Of a stretch of 32,735 nucleotides of DNA, positions 1 through 10,879 are shown piece by piece (positions within the stretch are counted from its first letter, which is position 1; each line of letters starts with the position of its first letter). The notes under the pieces are model-generated. The model made no database searches, was not told the DNA's origin, and worked only from the letters and a program-made list of their open reading frames with translations. The stretch is from Mesotaenium endlicherianum (Eukaryota > Streptophyta > Zygnematophyceae > Zygnematales > Mesotaeniaceae): positions 1-32,735 of the forward strand of contig WELA01001893.1 of NCBI GenBank assembly GCA_009602735.1, in the 5' to 3' direction. The position numbers and the translations under genes are program-made.

Positions 1-403
1 GTTGATTTGTATTTCATTCAGCCACAACGAAGTGGAAGTTCATTCACTTACCAGCTGCAGAGTTCCATTTCACTTGTCGAGAAATATTTCCTTCAGCCAC
101 AACAAAGTGAGAGTTTGTTTGGACCATCATGAGTGAACATATTTTGACTTGTGCAAAAAACATTTATTTCTGGAAGTCCTTGCATATTTATGTACCTTGT
201 GATGCAAAATAGTGTCATACTGGATGGATGCAGCAATTTGTATTTCGAGAGCAGAGAAATAGTTTCATAATTCGGTTCATAGACATATATGAACCCCGTG
301 CCATATCAGCAGCCTGTCATTCAAAATGCCTCAAGAGAATTTCGATCGCAGAAGATATATTGAATATCCATTTCTCTTCATTGAATGAAAGTATGCTCCC
401 AAC
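1..403. other. Left flank of element A, no gene seen
   Basis: No convincing coding region. The only reading frame of note (228-425) runs into the LTR and looks like chance. Two imperfect copies of a block containing TTCAGCCACAAC lie near 16 and 92. The last five bases, CCAAC at 399-403, are the left target-site duplication of element A. Confidence 0.5.
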
Positions 404-1147
404 TGAACGGGGCAAAGTGCCCTAGTGGAAGCGTAGTGACTCACGAGGAAAGGAACTAGTTGCCATCATACTAGAGAGTGCAGCGGCATATCACTAACAA
501 AGCTTAGGAAAATTACTCAACATTGTGAGTGGCAAGAAACTGCTCACAAATGATGTAGGATGAAAGGCCTTGTCATTACAAACGCGTAGAAATTTACAGA
601 AGTGAAAACTGATAAGAAACAAAGAAGTTATGCCTATTTATAATTTTCTGCCTAAGTTCTCCTCCCTAGGAGGAAGCTACGGATTTTCCTAAGTGTTCGT
701 CAAATCGTCCCTTCCAGAATATTCGTGAGTAAGCCAGATAAGTCTAATCTGACGTGTCGGGCCGAATTGACGTCCACATACATGCATCGACATTACTAGA
801 ATATTCTATCTTAGACGCGCTAGGCTAAACCGAAACTTCTAGGTAAATCGACCTAGTCGGCACTCCGCGTCAGCCGAACTTACGTGAAGGTTCGAGTTCA
901 TTCTAACGGGCCAGATCGCTCGACGCTGTCGGTCAATCCGACGGTCGCGCTCACCGCGAATTAAGGACAGTCGTCAACCGACCTCAAAACTAATTAAACT
1001 TCGGAAATCCATAACTCTCTCAATACTTGACCAAATTCGATGAACTTTATATCAAAATGACCACAAAAATGCACTCTACACTACTATACAATCAAAACAT
1101 ACTTTCATGATACTCAAAAATGCACTTCATAAACCTATGACCTTACA
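404..1147 (-). repeat. 3' LTR of element A (744 bp)
   Basis: On the plus strand it runs from TGAACGGGGC to CCTTACA and is near-identical to 5803-6546. The boundaries follow from the TG...CA termini, the TSD and the equal length of all three copies. A TATA box (TATAAATA on the minus strand) lies at 635-642. The pol stop codon falls just inside this LTR, at 1135-1137. Confidence 0.95.
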
Positions 1148-4100
1148 TCATCCCCCTTCTCAAGATGCGACGTCCTCGACGCATTCTGCAGATAACGTCT
1201 CAACTTACTCTTACAATGAGTCAAGTTGGCCTCTGGCTCCCAAGTGTTGTCGTCCGCATGGTAGCCTTTCCACTTGACCAGATACTCTTGGACAACTCGT
1301 TGACCTCGCTTGACTCGTCGATCGCCGACAATCGCCTCCACTTCATACTCCAATACATCATCGATCTCGACCGGTGGTGGCGGTGTAGGTAGTCGTCCTG
1401 GATGTCCTTCATTCGGGTCAACGTATGGCCGTAGACAACTGACATGGAACACATCATGGATACGCCATCCTGGAGGAAGTTCCAACTTGTAGGTCACTAG
1501 ATTCACCTGCTTGAGCACTTCAAAGGGACCTGTAAACCGTGCCCGCAGTTTCCTCTTGCCTGTGAAAGGTAGGTTCTCTGTGGACAAGAGTACTTTGTCG
1601 CCCACTTGGAATGTCACTTCCCTCCTGTGCTTGTTAGCATGCTTGACCTGCTCTTGTTGTGCCTTCCGAATACACGTCTTCGCCATATCCCAAGTCTTGG
1701 CCATCTGCTCCATAAAAGCTTGTGTAGTAGGAACCTGAGTCTCCTTGGCCTTCTCCAACAAGATGTTCCCTGGATGATATACTTCTCTCCCATAAACCAT
1801 AGCGAATGGTGACTGCTTGGTCGATCCCTGCATGCTGTTGTTGTAGGCAAACTCCAACCCTGGTAGCTTCTTGTCCCACTCTGAAGGGTCTTCCATAGTG
1901 AAACTCCTGAGCACCTCTTGCAGAGTTCTGTTGAGCCTCTCACTCTGCCCATCTGTCTGAGGGTGATAGGAAGTGCTCATACTCAGCTTGGTCCCCATCA
2001 AAGTAAACAATGACCGCCAAAAGTTGCTAGTAAACCTTGGATCTCGATCTGAAACAATCACCTTCGGCAACCCATGTAGCCTAAAAATATGATCAAAGAA
2101 TAGCCGTGCCACATCTGCTGCCGTAGAAGTCTCCTTCATGGGAATGAAGTGAGCCATCTTGCTGAGTCTGTCAGACACTACCCATACTGCATCGTGCCCT
2201 TGACCACTGACTGGTAACGATGTGATGAAGTCCATAGCAATCTGCTCCCAAGGATACTCTGGAATAGGCAGGGGTCGCAATGTACCTCCCTTCTTTTGAT
2301 TTGGTGTCTTGTTTCTCTGGCACGCATCGCAACTCCTGATCCACTCCTCGATGTCCTTGTCCATATTTCTCCAGTAATATTCCCGCTTCAGCACGCTTGC
2401 CGTCTTCTCGCTTCCAAAGTGTCCAGCATATAAGCAGTCATGATGCTCCGCAAGTAGTAAGTCTCGTAGCTCCTTGATGTCAGGTACCACCACTCTCTTG
2501 GAATCACCATAATACCATATGCCGTCCTTCTTCTGCATACTCGAGTTGGACTCCGCTGCTCCACCATCAGCAAACTGTGGGTCCTCCTCATAACCTTTTT
2601 GAAGCTTCTCCTTGAAGTCCATATTCTCCTTGATGACTGAGACAGCTGCAAGGTCACACCTCCTGGATAAAGCGTCTGCAGGGTTGATCTTCCCAGGTAA
2701 GTACTCAATCTTGTGGTCGAACTGTTGCAGAAACTCCATCCACCTTGCCTGTCTTGGTGTCAACGTTGGCTGCGTCATAAACTTCTCCAAGCTCTTGTGG
2801 TCGGTCTTGATGAACACCTTCCGGCCGTCCACATAACATCGCCAAATCCTCAAAGCCTGGATAATAGCCAACATCTCCCGCTCGTGTGCTGCATAGTTTT
2901 GCTCAGCAGGACTCAACTTCCTGCTCTCATATGCCACAGGCTGCAATCCTTTGCCCTGGTCCTGGAGAAGAATGGCTCCCACTGCAAAGTTTGATGCGTC
3001 CGTGATGATGGTGAAAGGAAGCTCTGGACTGGCAATTGCCAACACAGGTGCCTGTGTTAACAGCTCTTTAATCTTCTCGAAGGCTTGCTGCTCCTTGTCA
3101 CCCCATAGCCACTTCTCCTGCTTCTTCAACATGTCCGTGAGCGGTGCACACACCTTGGCAAATCCTTCAATGAAACGTCGATAATAATTCGCCATGCCGA
3201 GGAAACTCCTGAGTTGATGAATATCAGCAGGTACCGGCCAATCTCTGACTGCTTGCACCTTCTTCTGCTCCACCTTGACTCCTTCAGCTCCCACTATGTG
3301 TCCAAGAAACTCGACCTCCTTGAGACAGAAGTCGCACTTGCTCATCTTCCCATACAGCTTTTGATCTCTCAAGACCTCCAACACCTTCCTCAGATGCTCC
3401 ACATGCTCTTCCAAGGTCTTCGAATAGATCAGGATGTCGTCCAAAAATACCACCACAAACTGGTCCAAGTAGGGTCTGAAGATACTATTCATGAGTCCCA
3501 TGAATGTAGCAGGTGCATTAGTCAATCCAAAAGGCATGACTGTGAACTCGAACAAACCATAGCGAGTTCTGAAAGCAGTCTTCTGAACGTCTCCTTCCGC
3601 AATCCGTACCTGGTGATAGCCACTCCTCAAATCGATCTTCGAGAAATACTTCGCCCCGACAAGCCTGTCAATCAACTCGTCCACTCGTGGAAGTGGGTAC
3701 CTGTTCTTGATGGTGACCTTGTTGAGTGCCCGGTAGTCGACACACATCCTCATAGTCCCATCCTTCTTCTTCACAAATAAGACTGGCGCTGCAAATGGAG
3801 ACTCGCTGGGTCGGATGAATCCCTTCTCCAATAACTCTGTCAGCTGCTTCTTCAACTCATCCAACTCCGCAAACGATTGTCGATAGGCGGGTCTCACTGG
3901 TGGCTTGCTCCCTGGTTCCAACTCAATCTTGTGCTCCATAGCTCTCTGTGGAGGTAATCCTGCAGGTAGCTCCTCAGGAAATACGCACTTGAACTCCTCC
4001 AACAGCGCCTTAATTTGGGCAGGCATCTCAGCAGGCTTCTTCTCTTGAGCAGTTGGGCTCTGCTCCTTCTGAGCAAGGGGATCAGACACCACTACTTGCT

Positions 4101-4818
4101 CCTCCGGCGATGTACATTCGCCCAGGCTGTTAGGATTCACGCTTGCTCCATCTGATGACCTGGCCAGGGCCACCGAAACAAGGTACATCTCCTTCACCTG
4201 ATTCGCCCTGCATAGCTTCTTAACTTGCAGGCTCGACAGAAGACAGTTACTTGTGGTCGTATCTACCTCCACCTGTTTCGCTGTCTCCATTCGACCATCA
4301 CGCCCTTGGACTTTCACTTGTCCTGTGCTCCAGTGCACTTGAGGGTTGGCTTTCCTCAGCCATGGTCGGCCCAATATCACCTCATGGTGACCCAACTCTG
4401 CCTGCTCCATAACTTCCTTACTCCGGTGCCCCGCTACTTCCACGTGAATAGCTTCCGTAGGTGCACCACACTTGAGTCTCTGCCCATTCGCCAAAATTGC
4501 CTCCTTAGGCTCATAATGCTTCTGCACAGGGATTCGCCACTCTTTCACCAGCTTCTTGTGCACAAAGTTTGCACTTGCGCCACTGTCGACCATACACTTC
4601 GCCTTGTTGCCGTCGACCACTCCTTCCACGATGATAGGCTTGTCAACGTCTCGTCCTTTGCTTCTCGGCAGGCTCCTGGGGATAACCTCCTTGTGAGTTC
4701 TCGTCTTCACGCCAGTAGACACCCCAGAACGACTTACTGGCGTCCTCCTTTTTCCTGCTGTTGAGGTTGCTTCGCCTTCACATGACAGTCTCGAGCCAGA
4801 TGTCCAAGCTTGCCGCAA
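1135..4818 (-). CDS. pol: Pol polyprotein of element A (PR-RT-RNase H-IN-chromodomain)
   Basis: About 1227 codons when counted from the ATG at 4818, but the true start is probably a -1 frameshift out of gag near 4749 (see that entry). Domains by residue: aspartic protease with DSG at 78-80; reverse transcriptase about 310-480, with the motif-A Asp at 396 and FLDD at 458-461; RNase H with Asp608 (TDAS), a Glu in HERE near 648 and Asp673 (TDH); integrase zinc region with His793, His800, Cys830 and Cys833; integrase core Asp863, Asp924 and Glu960; chromodomain about 1145-1200, with aromatic positions including the W of VKWKGY. All catalytic residues are present and no stop interrupts it. The chromodomain is known in this group to bind histone marks and bias integration. 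Oddly, the frame runs through the polypurine tract and stops 13 bp inside the LTR. Confidence 0.96.
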   Translation of the reverse strand: MRQAWTSGSRLSCEGEATSTAGKRRTPVSRSGVSTGVKTRTHKEVIPRSLPRSKGRDVDKPIIVEGVVDGNKAKCMVDSGASANFVHKKLVKEWRIPVQKHYEPKEAILANGQRLKCGAPTEAIHVEVAGHRSKEVMEQAELGHHEVILGRPWLRKANPQVHWSTGQVKVQGRDGRMETAKQVEVDTTTSNCLLSSLQVKKLCRANQVKEMYLVSVALARSSDGASVNPNSLGECTSPEEQVVVSDPLAQKEQSPTAQEKKPAEMPAQIKALLEEFKCVFPEELPAGLPPQRAMEHKIELEPGSKPPVRPAYRQSFAELDELKKQLTELLEKGFIRPSESPFAAPVLFVKKKDGTMRMCVDYRALNKVTIKNRYPLPRVDELIDRLVGAKYFSKIDLRSGYHQVRIAEGDVQKTAFRTRYGLFEFTVMPFGLTNAPATFMGLMNSIFRPYLDQFVVVFLDDILIYSKTLEEHVEHLRKVLEVLRDQKLYGKMSKCDFCLKEVEFLGHIVGAEGVKVEQKKVQAVRDWPVPADIHQLRSFLGMANYYRRFIEGFAKVCAPLTDMLKKQEKWLWGDKEQQAFEKIKELLTQAPVLAIASPELPFTIITDASNFAVGAILLQDQGKGLQPVAYESRKLSPAEQNYAAHEREMLAIIQALRIWRCYVDGRKVFIKTDHKSLEKFMTQPTLTPRQARWMEFLQQFDHKIEYLPGKINPADALSRRCDLAAVSVIKENMDFKEKLQKGYEEDPQFADGGAAESNSSMQKKDGIWYYGDSKRVVVPDIKELRDLLLAEHHDCLYAGHFGSEKTASVLKREYYWRNMDKDIEEWIRSCDACQRNKTPNQKKGGTLRPLPIPEYPWEQIAMDFITSLPVSGQGHDAVWVVSDRLSKMAHFIPMKETSTAADVARLFFDHIFRLHGLPKVIVSDRDPRFTSNFWRSLFTLMGTKLSMSTSYHPQTDGQSERLNRTLQEVLRSFTMEDPSEWDKKLPGLEFAYNNSMQGSTKQSPFAMVYGREVYHPGNILLEKAKETQVPTTQAFMEQMAKTWDMAKTCIRKAQQEQVKHANKHRREVTFQVGDKVLLSTENLPFTGKRKLRARFTGPFEVLKQVNLVTYKLELPPGWRIHDVFHVSCLRPYVDPNEGHPGRLPTPPPPVEIDDVLEYEVEAIVGDRRVKRGQRVVQEYLVKWKGYHADDNTWEPEANLTHCKSKLRRYLQNASRTSHLEKGDDVRS
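1148..1161 (-). other. Polypurine tract of element A
   Basis: On the minus strand the bases next to the 3' LTR read GAGAAGGGGGATGA, a purine-rich tract in the position used to prime plus-strand DNA. The pol frame reads straight through it. Element C has a nearly identical tract at the same place. Confidence 0.85.
4709..4755 (-). promoter_or_regulatory. Candidate -1 ribosomal frameshift signal, gag/pol of element A
   Basis: On the minus strand the gag codons GAA AAA, preceded by G, form GGAAAAA (4755 down to 4749), an X-XXY-YYZ-like heptamer in the gag frame. After a 5-nt spacer (GGAGG) comes a perfect 9-bp stem, ACGCCAGTA (4743-4735) pairing with TACTGGCGT (4717-4709), with a 17-nt loop. Pol is in the -1 frame relative to gag, as this module requires. 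The heptamer is not the strict XXXYYYZ form, because its first three bases are GGA. It resembles the GGAUUUU class of plant-virus sites. No experimental evidence is available here. Confidence 0.7.
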
Positions 4819-5765
4819 CTATAGCACGGTCCTCTCGGCTTGAAATTCTGCTGCCTGCGCTGGTACTGCACAAGTCCCAACTCCATGGGTACTGGACCTT
4901 GAACACTCGTGCTTGGCGCTTGAGATCCAAAGTGTCGATATCCTCCAAAGTTGTGGCTGCCCCACTGCCTCTGACTATACTCCACAGCGTCGACCCTTGT
5001 TGCCAATGCCATCATTTCTCCAAGACTGGTAGGGTCCTTGAGCGCCACTTCCTTGGCCACAGTTGGCTTGAGTCCCCTCTTGAACTTGTCCATCATCTCC
5101 GACTCGTGCATGGATGGACATTGAAGCACCAGCTCGTTGAAGCGCGATACATACTCTTGAACGCTTCCTCGTTGACGAAGGCGCACCAATAGATCTCGAG
5201 CGGTAGCCTCGGGTGCAATAGGTTGAAATTGCCTCTTCAAGCCTTCAAATAGCTGATCAACAGTAGCAGGAACTCCAGACAGCTGCTCTTCTCGTTCATA
5301 CCAAGCTCCAGCACTCTTCTGCAGCAAAGTTATGACAAAGGCGACTTGCCTGTCGGGCGTGAGCGCAGAATACTCCATAAACTTCTTCACTCCAAAAATC
5401 CATTGATGAACAGGCGGCGATCCACGCTCTCCAGTATAAACTTCAGGCTTAGGCGCACGCACTCCTGATGCGGGTGGAATAACTGGTTGCACCACTGGGT
5501 TAACATGAATCGGTGGTACAACAGGTGCAGGTGCCGAACTCGTCGAAGCGGCGTTCCCCATAACAACTCGCACCATTCTCTCCACCTCCGCGCGCATATT
5601 TTGTTGAAACTGGGTGTAGACTTCTCCTCCAATTGCATTTGCCATTTGCCTTAGCATCGCCTGCATCTCTTGTTGCTCTCTGGTCATTGTTGGTGCTGCC
5701 TGCTGCCCCGCGCGCTCAACATGCTCGACATGTTCGCCTCCTCCAGCTGCCGGCTGCGACTCCAT
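4734..5765 (-). CDS. gag: Gag polyprotein of element A
   Basis: 343 codons from the ATG at 5765, the first ATG after the primer binding site. The N-terminal quarter is Ala/Gln/Pro-rich. The middle (about 105-250) resembles the retrotransposon Gag capsid region, with motifs such as [12 protein letters not shown] and WYEREE. A CCHC zinc knuckle near 318-331 ([14 protein letters not shown]) would bind the RNA. It ends CAG-TAA at 4734-4736, overlapping the pol frame. Gag forms the virus-like particle in the cytoplasm. The stop codon lies at the base of a predicted hairpin, consistent with partial frameshifting into Pol. Confidence 0.94.
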   Translation of the reverse strand: MESQPAAGGGEHVEHVERAGQQAAPTMTREQQEMQAMLRQMANAIGGEVYTQFQQNMRAEVERMVRVVMGNAASTSSAPAPVVPPIHVNPVVQPVIPPASGVRAPKPEVYTGERGSPPVHQWIFGVKKFMEYSALTPDRQVAFVITLLQKSAGAWYEREEQLSGVPATVDQLFEGLKRQFQPIAPEATARDLLVRLRQRGSVQEYVSRFNELVLQCPSMHESEMMDKFKRGLKPTVAKEVALKDPTSLGEMMALATRVDAVEYSQRQWGSHNFGGYRHFGSQAPSTSVQGPVPMELGLVQYQRRQQNFKPRGPCYSCGKLGHLARDCHVKAKQPQQQEKGGRQ

Positions 5766-5785
5766 AATATAATATGCAAACTAGC

Positions 5786-5800
5786 CCTGCTCCGATACCA
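5786..5800 (-). other. Primer binding site of element A (Met-tRNA type)
   Basis: Two bases inside the 5' LTR, the minus strand reads TGGTATCGGAGCAGG. This is close to the usual plant initiator Met-tRNA site TGGTATCAGAGC. It fixes the direction of transcription and the right LTR boundary. Confidence 0.9.
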
Positions 5801-5802
5801 GA

Positions 5803-6546
5803 TGAAAGGGGCAGAGTGCCCTAGTGGAAGCGTAGTGACTCACGAGGAAAGGAACTAGTTGCCATCATACTAGAGAGTGCAGCGGCATATCACTAACAAA
5901 GCTTAGGAAAATTACTCAACATTTTGAGTAGCAGGAAACTGCTCACAAATGATGTAGGATGAAAGGCCTTGTCATTACAAACCCGTAGAAATTTACAGAA
6001 GTGAAAACTGATAAGAAACAAAGAAGTTATGCCTATTTATAATTTTCTGCCTAAGTGCTCCCCTCTAGGAGGAAGCTACGGATTTTCCTAAGTTTTCGTC
6101 AAATTGTCCCTTCCAGAATATTCGTGAGTAAGCCAGATCAGTCTAATATGACGTGTCGAGCCGAATCGACGTCCACATACATGCATCGACATTACTAGAA
6201 TATTCTATCTTAGACGCGCTAGGCTAAATCGAAACTTCTAGGTAAATCGACCTAGTCGGCACTCCGCGTCAGACGAACTTACGTGAAGGTTCGAGTTCAC
6301 ACTAACGGGCCAGATCGCTTGACGCTGTCGGTCAATCTGACGGTCGCGCTCACCGCGAAGTAAGGACAGTCGTCAACCGACCTCAAAACTAATTAAACTT
6401 CAGAAATCCGTAACTCTCTCAATACTTGACCAAATTCGATGAACTTTATATCAAAATGACCAAAAAAATGCACTCTACACTACTATACAATCAAAACATA
6501 CTTTCATGAAACTCAAAAATGCACTTTATAAACCTATGACCTTACA
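5803..6546 (-). repeat. 5' LTR of element A (744 bp), promoter-bearing
   Basis: Direct repeat of 404-1147, TGAAAGGGGC to CCTTACA on the plus strand. The minus-strand TATA box TATAAATA is at 6034-6041, conserved in all three family copies. This would put the transcription start near 6005, leaving about 200 bp of R-U5 before the primer binding site. Confidence 0.95.
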
Positions 6547-6754
6547 CCAACACACTGGGCGATAAATAAAGGAATGCATAATAAATTGAGCCTACCTAGC
6601 TACCTGCTGTCCACCATTCCAAGCTCCTTGCGTAGTACTAATCTGCATGTATCCTACTATTTACCTACCACTCATCATAATATTAATTTACAAGGCCAAC
6701 ACAGCTTGGTTTGTCACTGTTGGGCGTCAGAAAGTTGTATGCTTGCATCCTGTT

Positions 6755-8536
6755 CTATCTCTTTTTCTTCACAAGCTCCTTCTTGAGCTTCACTCTCGTA
6801 GTGGTCAGTGTGGCACCCCCGCCCTTGTTACCCTTGCCTGCAATTCACACAAGCAAACGCTCTCGTCAGCAATTCACACAAGCAAACGCTCTCATCAGCA
6901 GCATGGCCCAACTCGAGATACAAAGTCCATTTAGCCAAGTGAGTGGATTTTTATTTCTCACCTGAAAAATGCTTGTTGGATATTTGCAAAGGTTCCTCAA
7001 TTCCTCCCTCCGCCCCCGCTTGCTGTGTAGTAGAGTGTACACCCGCAAAAAAGACAAATGCAGGAGTGTTAATGAAGGTGTCAGCAAGCACACCTTCCAT
7101 TAAAAGTGGACCCAAATTACCATGCCAGGCTCGAGAGTAGATGGTAGTTACAGGCTTCATAAAGGCCATGATTAGCAATTCCATGGACGTCAGTATTTCT
7201 GGCATGTCGTCGACCTTTGCACCGTTTTTGATCAAGGTCCTCCAGGGTGTCGTATGAATGATCAGATGCCTTGCCATCTCTTCCCTCTTTGCATTGAATA
7301 ACTCGGTTTGGGCTTTGCCGAGCGCGTACTCCGGAAGCTTCAAGAGCGCTCTAATCTTGGGGGCGATCAGCGTCCTGTTGTTCCTCCACTTAGTAGTCAA
7401 CAACTGCAAGCTCAAAACAAACAAGTTGCGGTGAGATGGATGAGATAGTAATAGGCTTAGGTGCATTCACAGAAATGAATTGCTTGGAAGGATGGGTTCC
7501 TCATTAGTTTGAGAGGATGACACTCACGTCCTGGATCTCCTTGTGTAGCTGCGCTCCTATCGGATGCTGCTTGAACTACATAGCAAGGTCTGGAATGAGA
7601 CGCTTCTTTCCCGCCGTCCAATCGTCCACTACCTTGGTTGTTCTCTCGTCTCTTAGTACCATCATCCTTTGAATAACCTCCACTGACTGAAGATCTATAG
7701 CAATTTTGTTGAGCTCGATGTCCACCCATGCACATGTGCTGGTTCGCTTCAATTTGAATACTTTTGCACAACTGTCTGCCTGCACAAATCGAAAGAAAAT
7801 TAGGAATTCGTGACCACCACTGTGGAAACTCAAATCTGACCTAACAGAGCAGAATCGAAACATTGCAGACTTACCAGAGTATTTTTCTTAGGCCCAAGAG
7901 GTGTCCTGGGAGGCCTCTTTGGGGCCCCACTTTTGTGGTTGATATCCTCTGCAATATTAAATATAGCGGTGCACATGTGCATCATTATCTTGTAATTTCT
8001 ATCAAATTCTGCATTAATGACAGCGAATTCACCCGACATTAGAATTTCTTCATCGTCAGCAGCGACCTCATTATTTGCAACTATATTTCGTAAGACGCCC
8101 AGCACGATGTCATTCTTGCTCTGCTCAGGCAGCGGCGATGTCGACTCTGGTGTTCCCTCTGGTGTTCCCTCATCCTCCTCAGGAGTACTGCTAATGGTAA
8201 TGACTGGTTCGGGCCTCGTCGATAGCCGCTAGTGGTAATGATCGGTGCGGGCCTCGTCGATGGCCCCACTGAGGTGCAAACAGTGTCGGCCTTCAAGTCT
8301 TTGTGAAGAAAGTGAAGACTCTCGCCTAAGTTGATAGCCTGAACCAACATATGCTGATCCTTAATGCTCATCTTGGGGTGAGTCTTTCTCCTCTTCTTCA
8401 CACTACCTTCCTTTTTCACTGGCCGCTGGTATTTGTGGCCGTATACTTCGATTAGTGATCTAACTACCTTTATTCGAGCCCGTTTCTTTGCTTCCTGAGG
8501 AGGTTGCGTTCTCCTTATACTACCCCCACAATCCAT
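6755..8536 (-). pseudogene. H1: unrecognised four-exon gene, damaged
   Basis: I do not recognise the product. Four exons fit with matching phases: 8536-7875, 7779-7528, 7403-6962 and 6837-6755. The introns (95, 124, 124 bp) have GT-AG ends, with donors GTAAGT, GTGAGT and GTGAGA. The start is the ATG at 8536 (MDCGGS). The protein would be near 480 residues: a basic N-terminus (KKRAR, VKKRRK), a Thr/Pro/Glu-rich linker, an acidic segment (AADDEE), a mostly helical C-terminal half, and a Lys/Arg tail ending KKKR before TAG at 6755-6757, suggestive of nuclear localisation. Two lesions: a 38-bp spacing between imperfect repeats at 8214 and 8252 shifts the frame in exon 1, and TAG at 7576-7578 interrupts exon 2 while sense continues to the donor. 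Damage could be decay or sequence error. It lies head-to-head with H2. Confidence 0.68.
6840..6897. repeat. 29-bp tandem duplication in the last intron of H1
   Basis: Two copies of a 29-bp unit beginning GCAATTCACACAAGC (6840 and 6869) differ at one base. On the minus strand they form the 3' end of H1 intron 3. Only the copy adjoining exon 4 ends in AG; in the other the AG is TG, so it should not compete as an acceptor. Confidence 0.85.
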
Positions 8537-9593
8537 TGTTCTCCACCCGGGTTCATAAGTCGCCAATCATCCCTGACACGCCCTACATTTCGGCCAAAAT
8601 AGAGGAGGGAGAATTTTGAGATGCCGAACTTGAGAGGCAGTGTTCAACTTTCAAAACCTAATTTCTTACGTGTTAGGTGCAGTGAACTGAAGGCGCAAAC
8701 ACGAGTGGCACCTGGGAGGTGATTTAATTGCAAATTAAGTGAAGTATTACAAATGAAATTGGCCAACGACTGGCTGTGACCCGCCAAAATATTGCATCAT
8801 TTGGCGGTTATGTCTATGCCAAATACGGAATTTTGTTGTGATTCTCTTCCGCGATATAGTTCGTGTGCCCGACCCGATAATCCGGTCAATCGAACTCTGT
8901 AAGTGCACCGAGTCCATATTTCGCTGGCGCTTGGTTGGTTGTTGCACAGAGGTCGGACGTGGTTAAACGCCTCTTATCACCTTCGACGTCCGATCACGTC
9001 CAATTGTCAAACCCGACCTCCTCTAACCCGAAAATAGGGTATAGGGTACGTGGCCGACGTGGACCACCGTGGACTGTGGCAAACCTTCAACCTCGTCCTT
9101 TGATATCCTCCCGAGCAAAAATGCACATGCAAAGCCATGCAGAGCCACGGCTTCATGCTAGTGGCTCATGTGATAATTCGTACAAGAGGCGCATCTTCAG
9201 TGCTCAGTTTTCGTCCAATAACGTCCATTTTGACGTGACGTCAACTCACAAAAGCTAAACAATCACACGTGTCGCGAGCACCGTGAAGTAAACCAGCGAA
9301 TGTGATTCGAGAGCACTGCATCCTTTGCCAAAAATGTGCATGCCGCATGGCGCATGGTGTGCATGCCTTGAGCTCAACGAGTGGCGAAGCTCATATGAAG
9401 ACCTCCGCTCAAAGCTCGAAGCTCGAACACGAGCATGCACGGCGACAATCGAGCAAAAGATGGATGCAAAACGGGCTCACCGGCTTCCATCTTTCTTTAA
9501 CTTTTGCCATTTTAACAATCTCTGGCCTCCACTCTCCCATTTCTTCCCTCTCCCTACGGCTACCTTCATTCCAGGCTTCTCTCACTTCCAAAT
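8537..9593. promoter_or_regulatory. Divergent intergenic region between H1 and H2
   Basis: 1057 bp separating the two head-to-head start codons, with no credible coding frame. It probably contains both promoters. CATGC/GCATG words recur, at about 9123, 9136, 9153, 9337, 9360 and 9433, several in a CATGCA/TGCATG context like the RY element bound by plant B3 factors. Functional use is inference. I see no clear TATA box that decides either start. Confidence 0.35.
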
Positions 9594-10125
9594 ATGGCCT
9601 GTAGATCCCAAGGAGGCCCTGTGGTTGAACGTGCTCGCATCCTCACACCAGGGTATGCAAAATATGCAAGGTTATTCATAGGTCCCGTTCAGGATCAGGG
9701 GCGCACAAAGGATGACAAACTCCCACAATTTGCAAATATTTTCCAATGCCCAGCTAATGGCGAGAAAACTGGTGAGCTGGTTATAGACGACGCCACAATG
9801 AAGTATATGAAGGAACCGTTGTACGGTATCACATACCTCATTGTGGAGGTATCCTGAGGACTTCCATGCTATGGTGTGTGAAGTTGTTCTGTCAGACGGC
9901 TGCCGTGTGATCATGAAGAGGGAGGGTAGGCACTACTTTAGCCGCACTAGGGTGCCGCGTGGTCAGTTAAAGACGGAGTATAAGAATTGGTTAGAAGAGT
10001 TATCCATCGGGGAGGTGTTGAAATCCACCAAGTGCAATTTAAAGTGTACGCTGGTGTGTCGTTCGAGGATTAAGAGAGTGGCAAACTTGCATGATATAAA
10101 TAAGGAGCCTTGGACAGTGGGAGTC
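9594..10125 (+). pseudogene. H2, exon 1 first part: unrecognised gene split by element B
   Basis: Begins at ATG 9594 in context AAATATGGCC (MACRSQ...). The frame is sense up to about 9850, where a 1-nt slip puts the continuing protein (RYPEDFHAMVCEVV...) in the next frame; the original frame hits TGA at 9855-9857. From there it is open to 10125, where element B enters. Residues are mixed globular with conserved-looking Cys, Trp and charged positions, but I recognise no family. The coding sequence resumes in phase at 18945 and again at 26010. Model of the unbroken gene: exon 1 (9594-10125, 18945-19004, 26010-26174), exon 2 26266-26569, exon 3 26639-26685. Confidence 0.65.
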
Positions 10126-10845
10126 TGTAATGAATCAGTATACTGGTCGATATAATATTCATTTAAATAATATAGTTAAATAAGTTCAGCTTGCTGAACT
10201 CTAGTTAACAATCAGTCTGCTGGACTTTATACTTAATATCAGTTTAATGACTTGGCCGGAAGTAGCAGGCTGAGGTCACCTTAAGTCAGCTTGCTGACAC
10301 ATTCTTTGACAGCCAGCTGACTTCCGTACTCGGTAGCAGCAAACTGCCTCGACATGCATCTAAGTGTGGTGTGCTAAATGAATGGCCAGATGACATCCCT
10401 ATGATGGATGGCGATTCGGGATGATGGGAGATGGCGGTGGATTTGGTTAACCGAGGTCCTACCAACGTGGTTAACTCCCGGGTAGGCGGTGCCATCGCAC
10501 TGACCGTTGAACAGTAAACTCATTCCATGTACATACGCTAGACATTGCTCTCGAGTTCGGCATTCGGAAACGAGGCCAACTCTCTTGTACAGCTTACTGA
10601 GAGAGATCTGAATCCAAGGCGAGAAGCCATTGATACGCACTGTCTTCTAACCTTGCTTATGTATGAGTTTACTGATTTGCATCATTGATGCTAGTTTACT
10701 CGCATTTGACTTACGAGTATTATTCCCTGCTAGTGTATTGTCCTTTGCCGTTTAACTAGTTAACGGAAATACCATAAAGATTACTTGCTGATATAAAGAT
10801 CTTTATTAATTGTTAATCGCCTATTTGGTAAGTCGATTCATTTCA
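10126..10845 (+). repeat. 5' LTR of element B (720 bp)
   Basis: Runs from TGTAATGAATC to GATTCATTTCA. It contains short perfect palindromes built on CAGC-TT-GCTG, for example AGTTCAGC-TT-GCTGAACT at 10183-10200 and GTCAGC-TT-GCTGAC at 10285-10298. Reading frames on the opposite strand are conserved between the two LTRs only because the LTRs are copies. Confidence 0.95.
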
Positions 10846-10846
10846 G

Positions 10847-10860
10847 TGGTATCGGAGCAG
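10847..10860 (+). other. Primer binding site of element B (Met-tRNA type)
   Basis: TGGTATCGGAGCAG begins one base after the 5' LTR. Its first 14 bases are the same as in element A's site, so both elements use the same primer tRNA class. Confidence 0.9.
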
Positions 10861-10879
10861 TTATCACAGTCTTCTTTGT

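Larger units (their letters stand above)
404..6546 (-). mobile_element. Element A: complete Ty3/gypsy chromovirus LTR retrotransposon
   Basis: A 6143-bp element on the minus strand. It is flanked by a perfect 5-bp target-site duplication, CCAAC at 399-403 and 6547-6551. Both LTRs are 744 bp and, read in the element's direction, begin TGTAAGG and end with CA. Inside, in order of transcription, are a Met-tRNA-type primer binding site, Gag, Pol in the -1 frame, and a purine tract against the 3' LTR. The domain order protease, RT, RNase H, integrase, chromodomain defines a Ty3/gypsy chromovirus. Gag and Pol are both open with all catalytic residues visible, so coding capacity appears intact. By rough hand count the LTRs differ at about 4% of positions, so the insertion is not very recent. 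A lone LTR of the same family lies at 28539-29282 in the opposite orientation. Confidence 0.96.

Noticed and set aside
3214-3780. 188-codon plus-strand frame opposite pol of element A
   Set aside because: Shadow of the RT coding strand; the minus-strand frame carries all the catalytic motifs.
10286-10640. Antisense reading frames in the element B LTR, repeated at 18379-18733
   Set aside because: Conserved only because the two LTRs are copies of each other; they show no protein-like composition and lie opposite the element's transcription.
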